NCBI GenBank assembly: GCA_017415505.1
Contig: JAFQGG010000050.1
Location: 1-64,000, forward strand
Direction: 5' to 3'
Origin: Clostridia bacterium
GTDB taxonomy: Bacteria; Bacillota; Clostridia; Christensenellales; Borkfalkiaceae
DNA length: 64,000 nt
This document shows positions 59,369 to 64,000 of the stretch, in pieces (the stretch's first letter is position 1; each line of letters begins with the position of its first letter). Both the position numbers and the translations under genes were made by a program. The notes beneath the pieces were generated by a model. It searched no databases. It was given only the letters and a program-made list of their open reading frames with translations, and was not told the origin of the DNA.

Positions 59369-60916
59369 ATGCAAAATAAAACGATTAAAATAGAACTCTG
59401 CACCGAAAAGAAGAATAGTACGGAGCATTTTTATTCGTCGGTATGGTTGCCTGCGAAAGATTACGAGATTATGGACGCATACCATAAAGCTCGTATCACG
59501 ACCGAGCCTGACGTGGATATGGACGTACGGATAGAAAGCTGTCCGTTGCTTCCCGAATTAGTCGGAACAAGGCTGGACAGCCCTACCATAGACGAGTTGA
59601 ACTTCCTTGCAAGGCGTTTGGGCGAATTAAACGAAGATGAACTTACGGTATTGAAAGCGGTAAAATCCAAGGTGCTAACGGGCGATGAAGACGAGCTTGT
59701 AAGTATGAAAGATTTAATCAATCTCACCTACGGCTTGGATAAAGTTTCAATCATCTCGGCGGTAAAAAACGATACGGAGCTTGGGCAGTTTGTCATAGAA
59801 AACGAGTTGCATCCCGACATCTCTGCAATCCCCGACCAGTCTTTGTATTTAATCAACAAAGAAACGATAGGGAAACTGCACAGGGAAAACGAAGGCGGCG
59901 TATTCGCAGATGGGAAATACGTCCTTGCAAGCGAATACGAACTCCCCGAAATTTATGACGGGAAAAGGTTACTTGAAGAAGATAAGGGGTTGGAGTTTTG
60001 GTATGCGTTCCGCTTGGAAATAGTGAAAGAGCCGAAAGGCGGCGAAGAAGTCCAAGAAACAAACGATTGGCTGTCTTTGCCTGCGGAACTTAAGGACCTT
60101 GAAGCGTATGCGAAAAAGTACGGTAAAAAGGATATCAAAGACTGTGTATATTTAGGCTTTGAGAGCGCAATTCCGCAAATCAAGGAACATCATTTCGGGG
60201 ATATGCGCAAAATCCATGACCTAAATGTTTTAGCCAAAATGTATATGGAAATGCCGCCTATGGATAAGATGAAATTCAAGGCGGTGTTGGAGGCGGGGGA
60301 CGTAAGCAATCTTGAAAAGATGATAAGCATTGCTTGGCGCATTGATAAATACGAGTTAGACGCTCAAATAGACAATCCGACGGAGTATTTCAAAGAGTAT
60401 ATTGCACGGCATTTGGATAAAGACTTCGATAGAGAATGGCTGGATAGCCTTTCGATTTATAACGAAGGGCGCACGCTTCTCAACAGGACGGGTGCGAGTA
60501 TAACGAGCTACGGTGCGGTGTCGTATTACAATTGTCCGTTATACAAAAACGTGTCTAAATACCCGAAATACCCTATTTTGGACGATAGTTTTGATTTAAT
60601 TGAAGTATGCGACCAAAAAGCATTGTTTACGAACGAGCGTATCAATAAAGACGAACTGCCCGAAGGTGTATATAAATACGATTTAAGGGATGGTGAGCCG
60701 TTCTTTGCGAGCATTGAAAAACAGGTGATAGTGGACCACGCAGGCACGGTGTTGACGAGAGAGCCGATAGATCTTGGGGAAGACGGATGCATCGAGTTCG
60801 ATGAAGAAACGTCGCCTAATTTCTTGGGGGATGAAATGACCTTACGGGATTATCTTACGGCGGAGTTTTCGGAAGATGAAACGGAAGAACAAAGTATGGA
60901 GGGAATCACGCAATGA
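59369..60916 (+). CDS. ArdA-like antirestriction protein with LPD28-type tail
   Basis: 515 aa; RBS AGGAGAG. Residues ~60-160 (DELNFLARRLGELNEDELTVLKAV, DLINLTYGLDKVSII) and ~225-350 (DLNVLAKMYMEMPPMDKMKFKAV, EYFKEYIARHLD) are two ArdA-type units. Residues ~405-500 (QKALFTNERINKDELPEGVYKYDLR, VIVDHAGTVLTREPIDLGEDG) look like the LPD28 domain of large polyvalent proteins. Very acidic. Probably a DNA mimic with an added interaction module. A paralogue of 54253. Confidence 0.78.
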   Translation: MQNKTIKIELCTEKKNSTEHFYSSVWLPAKDYEIMDAYHKARITTEPDVDMDVRIESCPLLPELVGTRLDSPTIDELNFLARRLGELNEDELTVLKAVKSKVLTGDEDELVSMKDLINLTYGLDKVSIISAVKNDTELGQFVIENELHPDISAIPDQSLYLINKETIGKLHRENEGGVFADGKYVLASEYELPEIYDGKRLLEEDKGLEFWYAFRLEIVKEPKGGEEVQETNDWLSLPAELKDLEAYAKKYGKKDIKDCVYLGFESAIPQIKEHHFGDMRKIHDLNVLAKMYMEMPPMDKMKFKAVLEAGDVSNLEKMISIAWRIDKYELDAQIDNPTEYFKEYIARHLDKDFDREWLDSLSIYNEGRTLLNRTGASITSYGAVSYYNCPLYKNVSKYPKYPILDDSFDLIEVCDQKALFTNERINKDELPEGVYKYDLRDGEPFFASIEKQVIVDHAGTVLTREPIDLGEDGCIEFDEETSPNFLGDEMTLRDYLTAEFSEDETEEQSMEGITQ

Positions 60917-61476
60917 TTAGCGTAATCAAAAAAGAAGACTTGCGAAAAATGAAAGAGCAAGAAGGCTTGATTTTACAGGGCTGTGGCGGTGAGCCGAAAG
61001 AGTGGCTGGACGGCGTAAACGATTTATTTACGCAAGAAAAGATTCTGCAAAACGGCTCTAAATTCGAGAACTGTTCGGTGTTCTCCAACGACGGATTGAC
61101 GTGCATTTTATTTCCGTTCGACGGCGTAGATTTAGACATTGGAAAACTTGCGATATGGCGAATAGCGACGCACGGTAATTTTGGCGGAACTTGGCTTTCC
61201 GACTATGTTCCGAACAGGCTCGGCGGATTCCAAGAAGAACAAAAAGCTATGGAAAAGCCCGATTGTCCGCTCATAGGTCAAGACGGCAATATGTTCAACC
61301 TTTTAGGGATAGCATCTCGCACTCTACGCGAACATGGTATGGGGGAACAGGCAAAAGAGATGAGTAACCGCATTATGACGTCGGGTGTAGATTATAACGG
61401 CGCGCTCAATATCATAGGCGAGTACGTGAACATCACAGACGGAAGCGGACAAAGTATGGAGGATATCGCCTTATGA
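60913..61476 (+). CDS. Conserved conjugative-element protein
   Basis: 187 aa. The C-terminal block DCPLIGQDGNMFNLLGIASRTLREHGMGEQAKEMSNRI ... GALNIIGEYVNIT is a conserved module of Clostridial integrative elements; its function is unknown. The N-terminal half has SNDGLTCILFPFDGVDLDIG and NFGGTWLSDYVPNRLGG. Overlaps its neighbours on both sides by 4 nt. Confidence 0.7.
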   Translation: MISVIKKEDLRKMKEQEGLILQGCGGEPKEWLDGVNDLFTQEKILQNGSKFENCSVFSNDGLTCILFPFDGVDLDIGKLAIWRIATHGNFGGTWLSDYVPNRLGGFQEEQKAMEKPDCPLIGQDGNMFNLLGIASRTLREHGMGEQAKEMSNRIMTSGVDYNGALNIIGEYVNITDGSGQSMEDIAL

Positions 61477-61919
61477 TTTACGAAATCAATACGAACTACG
61501 GTGGAAAAAGTAAGGTGAAGCCGAGCGTGGAACTGTATGCAGTCAAAGATTTTACGGGTAAAGAAATGCCTGGGCTTGCGATACGTTTGACGGACGCTGA
61601 AACTTTAGAACCTTATACGATGCTGACGAAGTCGTTTGGCGAGTTTATCGGTATTAAAAATGCGGCGTATATCGATACGAACAACTGTCCGTTTGCAAAT
61701 CAGTTATTCGAGAAAGGTATTGCGAGGAATACGGGCTTAAAGAAAACAAGCGGGCGTTGCGAATATCCGTTATGGATTTTCAACAAAGATTTCTTACTCG
61801 AACACGGGGCGGAAAATTATCAAAAGTATAGCGACGCATACGACGAGTATATGAACCCGTATACGGCGGAAGCGGAAGAAACGGACGAAAATCAAGAAAT
61901 AGGAGGAATGAAACAATGA
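61473..61919 (+). CDS. DUF4313 family protein
   Basis: 148 aa. PGLAIRLTDAETLEPYTMLTKSF, NAAYIDTNNCPFANQLFEKG and SGRCEYPLWIFNKDFL match DUF4313, found in conjugative elements. Function unknown. Overlaps the following small gene (ATGA). Confidence 0.82.
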   Translation: MIYEINTNYGGKSKVKPSVELYAVKDFTGKEMPGLAIRLTDAETLEPYTMLTKSFGEFIGIKNAAYIDTNNCPFANQLFEKGIARNTGLKKTSGRCEYPLWIFNKDFLLEHGAENYQKYSDAYDEYMNPYTAEAEETDENQEIGGMKQ

Positions 61920-62053
61920 TAGCATTGTATTTATTTGTAGGATTTATGGTAGGCGGAACGGTCGGCGTTATGGTAATGTGTTGTTTCCAAGCGACGAAAG
62001 AAGGCTCGCGGCGAGAATACGAAGAAAAGAAAAATGAAGATAAAGACGAATAA
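61916..62053 (+). CDS. DUF3789-type small membrane protein
   Basis: 45 aa starting at the ATG that overlaps the DUF4313 stop; the hydrophobic LYLFVGFMVGGTVGVMVMCC is one TM segment with glycine-zipper spacing, and the charged tail (EYEEKKNEDKDE) faces the cytoplasm. Short DUF3789 proteins of this look are common in these elements. Confidence 0.78.
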   Translation: MIALYLFVGFMVGGTVGVMVMCCFQATKEGSRREYEEKKNEDKDE

Positions 62054-62115
62054 GAAACGGTATTCCTTGGATAAAGGATGCCGTTTTTCTTTTTGGGAAA
62101 AAGGAGGTGCAACCC

Positions 62116-63096
62116 ATGAAAACCCCTGTATCGCGCGTAGGGAATAAAAGCTCGATTTTGCATATTCTCTACGCGGTGTTTCCAATGAAATACGGACGGT
62201 TTATCGACGTGTTCGGTGGTAGCGGAAGCGTGCTTTTAGGCAAGCCCGAGATACACCCGTTCGAGGTGTATAACGACTTCGATAAAAACCTCGTGAACCT
62301 GTTTCGGTGTATGAAAGAACGCACGATGGCGACCGTACGGGAGCTTGGTTTTTGCAACCTGAACTCTCGGGAAGATTTCAACGCAATACGCAAATTTTTC
62401 GAGCAAAGAGAAGAATTTACGGACGAATATTTGAGCGAAGAATTACTTTTAACGGAGCTGACGTTGCCCCCACCCGAAGCGAACGAACTCAAAGAACTGC
62501 GCACGCGGATAACGAAGGACCACGACGTAAGGCGCGCGGCAATGTTTTTGAAACTACTTCGATACAGCTATTCAAGTAGCTGTAAATCGTTTGCCTCGCA
62601 GCCATTCGATATCCGAAAATTATTCGGGTTGATAAAAGAGCTGGAAAACAGAATGGCGAACGTGGTGGTGGAGAACCAGGACTTTGAAACGCTGATAAAG
62701 CACTACGACCGCCCCGATAGTTTCTTTTATGCGGACCCGCCGTATTTTTCGTCGGAAGGAATGTACGAAGTCGGCTTTGGCTGGGACGACCACGTAAGAT
62801 TACGGGATACGCTCAAAGGCATAAAGGGCAAATTCTTGCTTTCGTACAACGATTGCCCCGAAATACGGGAATTATACGACGGCTTTTCGCTGTTGGATTT
62901 TTCGCGGACGCACGCAATGGTGCAACGGTATGAAGCGGGCAGAGAGTTCAAGGAACTTTTAATTGGAAACTACGATTTATACGAACGGCAGAGAAACAGG
63001 CCGTTGCAGATGAATTTTTTCGATCTGCAAGAAAAGAATTTCAATTTTGAAAAAATTTTAAGGGAGAGTATCGTATCATGCAAAATAAAAAGGTAA
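62116..63096 (+). CDS. N6-adenine DNA methyltransferase (D12 class)
   Basis: 326 aa from ATG 62116, RBS GGAGGTG 9 nt upstream. Dam-like: RVGNKSSILHILYAVFP (motif X), RFIDVFGGSGSVLL (motif I, SAM binding), VYNDFDKNLVNLF, and FFYADPPYFSSEG (motif IV DPPY). Orphan enzyme likely methylating GATC-like or element-specific sites. Second methylase of the element. Confidence 0.93.
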   Translation: MKTPVSRVGNKSSILHILYAVFPMKYGRFIDVFGGSGSVLLGKPEIHPFEVYNDFDKNLVNLFRCMKERTMATVRELGFCNLNSREDFNAIRKFFEQREEFTDEYLSEELLLTELTLPPPEANELKELRTRITKDHDVRRAAMFLKLLRYSYSSSCKSFASQPFDIRKLFGLIKELENRMANVVVENQDFETLIKHYDRPDSFFYADPPYFSSEGMYEVGFGWDDHVRLRDTLKGIKGKFLLSYNDCPEIRELYDGFSLLDFSRTHAMVQRYEAGREFKELLIGNYDLYERQRNRPLQMNFFDLQEKNFNFEKILRESIVSCKIKR

Positions 63097-63323
63097 GAGA
63101 AGAATATATGTTTCTTGCGATTCCGATGGAAACAATCGAGGAATCGGGCATCAAGGACGGGCAGGTATTAGAGTTTACAGCGGAAGAAGGTAAAATCACG
63201 ATACAAACGGTAGACGATACGAGCGATTTCGTGTGCGACGGGGACTGCGAGAACTGTCCTGTGAACGAAACGGACTGCGACGGGGATTGTGAAAATTGCC
63301 CGTGTTATGAAGATTGCGAATAA
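63078..63323 (+). CDS. AbrB-like small protein with Cys-rich tail
   Basis: 81 aa. N-terminal swapped-hairpin-like segment MFLAIPMETIEESGIKDGQVLEFTAEEGKITI; then a tail with seven or more Cys, in which CDGDCENCP occurs twice. The spacing suggests a metal or Fe-S binding knot. Overlaps the methyltransferase gene and is followed by a second AbrB gene. Confidence 0.7.
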   Translation: MQNKKVREEYMFLAIPMETIEESGIKDGQVLEFTAEEGKITIQTVDDTSDFVCDGDCENCPVNETDCDGDCENCPCYEDCE

Positions 63324-63343
63324 AAAACAAGGAGGAAAGGAAG

Positions 63344-63649
63344 ATGGAAAAAATTTACAGAATACTTGGCAAGCGTGGGAGAATCACTATCCCGTATGAA
63401 ATCAGAACGGCGGTGGGCTTTAGTCAAAACGACGTGTTATCGTTTACGAAATCGAAGGACGGCAGAAGCGTAATCGTGCGCAGGGAAAAGATTTGTGATT
63501 GTCACGAAAAAGAACAAAAAGACGGCAAGGACGAAATCACGCTCCTTGAATTTTTGAACGGATTATCCATTGAACAACAACGTGCGGCACTCGTGCATTT
63601 ATCGGTGAAATGGGCGCAGGCACAAGGCGGTGAAAGCAATGGAATATAA
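63344..63649 (+). CDS. AbrB/MazE/SpoVT-family DNA-binding protein
   Basis: 101 aa from ATG 63344; RBS AGGAGG. RILGKRGRITIPYEIRTAVGFSQNDVLSFT is the classical SpoVT-AbrB motif, followed by a CDCHEKEQK segment and a helical C-terminal part (LEFLNGLSIEQQRAALVHLS). Likely a regulator of the element's transfer or maintenance genes. Confidence 0.88.
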   Translation: MEKIYRILGKRGRITIPYEIRTAVGFSQNDVLSFTKSKDGRSVIVRREKICDCHEKEQKDGKDEITLLEFLNGLSIEQQRAALVHLSVKWAQAQGGESNGI

Positions 63650-64000
63650 GGAACTTTATATTTGGTCGAGAAGCCAAGCAAGACAAAGCGGAGAAACCAA
63701 GCTCTGGCACGAAAGCCATAACGAAAACTGCCGATGCGCAAGGGCGATAGACGTAGCAATCTCTTCGCATTATAAAGACAACAGCTTGAATAATATCGGT
63801 GCGAAAAAGATACTTCACGATTACGGCTTCGAGCGGGTTAATTTCGTGCTTGCGAATATGGTACAGTTAAATGGCACTGACGGCAGATACAGTCCCGAGA
63901 ACAAGCAATGGGCGATGGGCGTTCGGGTTCCGTATGATGATAAGCACGATCGCGACAGATTTACGCTGAACGCGCACCCTGGGCTTGTCAACGTATTCAT
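63639..64000 (+). CDS. DUF3849 protein, 5' part
   Basis: Starts at ATG 63639, overlapping the AbrB stop, and stays open to the right edge (~120 codons). YIWSRSQARQSGETKLWHESHNENCRCARAIDVAI, YGFERVNFVLANMVQ and GRYSPENKQWA match DUF3849, common in conjugative elements. Truncated only by the window. Confidence 0.8.
   Translation, partial: MEYKELYIWSRSQARQSGETKLWHESHNENCRCARAIDVAISSHYKDNSLNNIGAKKILHDYGFERVNFVLANMVQLNGTDGRYSPENKQWAMGVRVPYDDKHDRDRFTLNAHPGLVNVF

Larger units (their letters stand above)
51087..64000 (+). mobile_element. Integrated element at tRNA-Leu, left part
   Basis: From the tRNA-Leu end all genes read rightward, are tightly packed (many ATGA overlaps), have lower GC and codon use unlike the genes on the left (more AAA/ATA/TTA), and belong to families typical of Clostridial integrative conjugative elements: ArdA, LPD28, DUF4313, DUF4314, DUF3789, DUF3849, DUF6075, orphan DNA methyltransferases and AbrB proteins. 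No integrase, relaxase, VirD4 or replication gene is seen before the edge, so the element extends past 64 kb. Confidence 0.82.

Overview
The window reads as a chromosomal segment of an uncultured anaerobic Bacillota (class Clostridia, gut type). The signs are strong AGGAGG-type ribosome binding sites, TTGACA/TATAAT promoters, DnaD-type replication genes, a SipW/TasA-like cassette, the ACT + PFL pair, DegV proteins, PnuC, and many hairpin+U-tract terminators. No marker gene here settles genus or species. The chromosome proper runs to about 51.1 kb. From the tRNA-Leu at 51.0 kb to the right edge there is a lower-GC integrated element.

Layout. 1-1178: non-coding, packed with short hairpins, three copies of a NcoI-centred palindrome and two copies of an unknown ~70-nt block. 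1179-3142: a compact operon of a lone bacterial-microcompartment shell protein (EutS), an EutP GTPase, a ParA ATPase and a small Lys/Ala-rich protein; EutP and the small protein share the C-terminal signature ED[LM]xxWL[LM]. 3226-7670: Xre repressor with its operator, and surface lipoproteins. 7714-11321: AraC regulator divergent from an M81 (MlrC-like) protein and a metal-ligand-poor M24 'pita-bread' protein. 11609-13778: ECF sigma factor with a membrane protein, behind a perfect 50-bp palindrome. 13818-19832: acetyltransferase, esterase, purC, a pseudogene, DegV, and a SipW signal peptidase flanked by two TasA-like substrates. 19884-25909: DUF4130 + radical-SAM DNA-repair pair, pnuC behind a MITE, Na/Pi cotransporter, acyltransferase. 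25951-27947: a ~100-bp-period array of seven CsoR-type palindromes leading into a csoR-eamA operon. 28015-30059: GNAT and lgt. 30729-35990: six-gene minus-strand operon with a 46-aa Cys-Cys-Cys-ending peptide, radical SAM/SPASM enzyme, DUF5685, M78-like protease, U32-like protein and an isoprenoid-alcohol kinase fusion. 36.2-36.7 kb: tRNA-Ser(GGA) with two extra copies of its 3' end. 36792-50982: DnaD-like gene and a housekeeping block (lepB, degV, ACT/PFL, pepF, dnaB, tsaC/sua5, LMW phosphatase, rpiB, pepE).

51087-64000: mobile element anchored at tRNA-Leu(CAG). It carries an ADP-ribosyltransferase-like gene, two catalytically degenerate resolvase-like proteins, DUF6075, two ArdA-type antirestriction proteins (one with an LPD28-like tail), DUF4314, a ribbon-helix-helix protein, a C5-cytosine and an N6-adenine methyltransferase, DUF4313, DUF3789, AbrB-like proteins and a partial DUF3849 protein. 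No integrase, relaxase or replication gene is visible, so the element continues beyond the right edge.

Best candidates for undescribed biology: (1) the peptide/rSAM/isoprenoid operon at 30.7-36.0 kb; (2) the EutS-EutP-ParA-small-protein operon as a possible microcompartment positioning module; (3) the decayed tandem promoter/operator array ahead of csoR.
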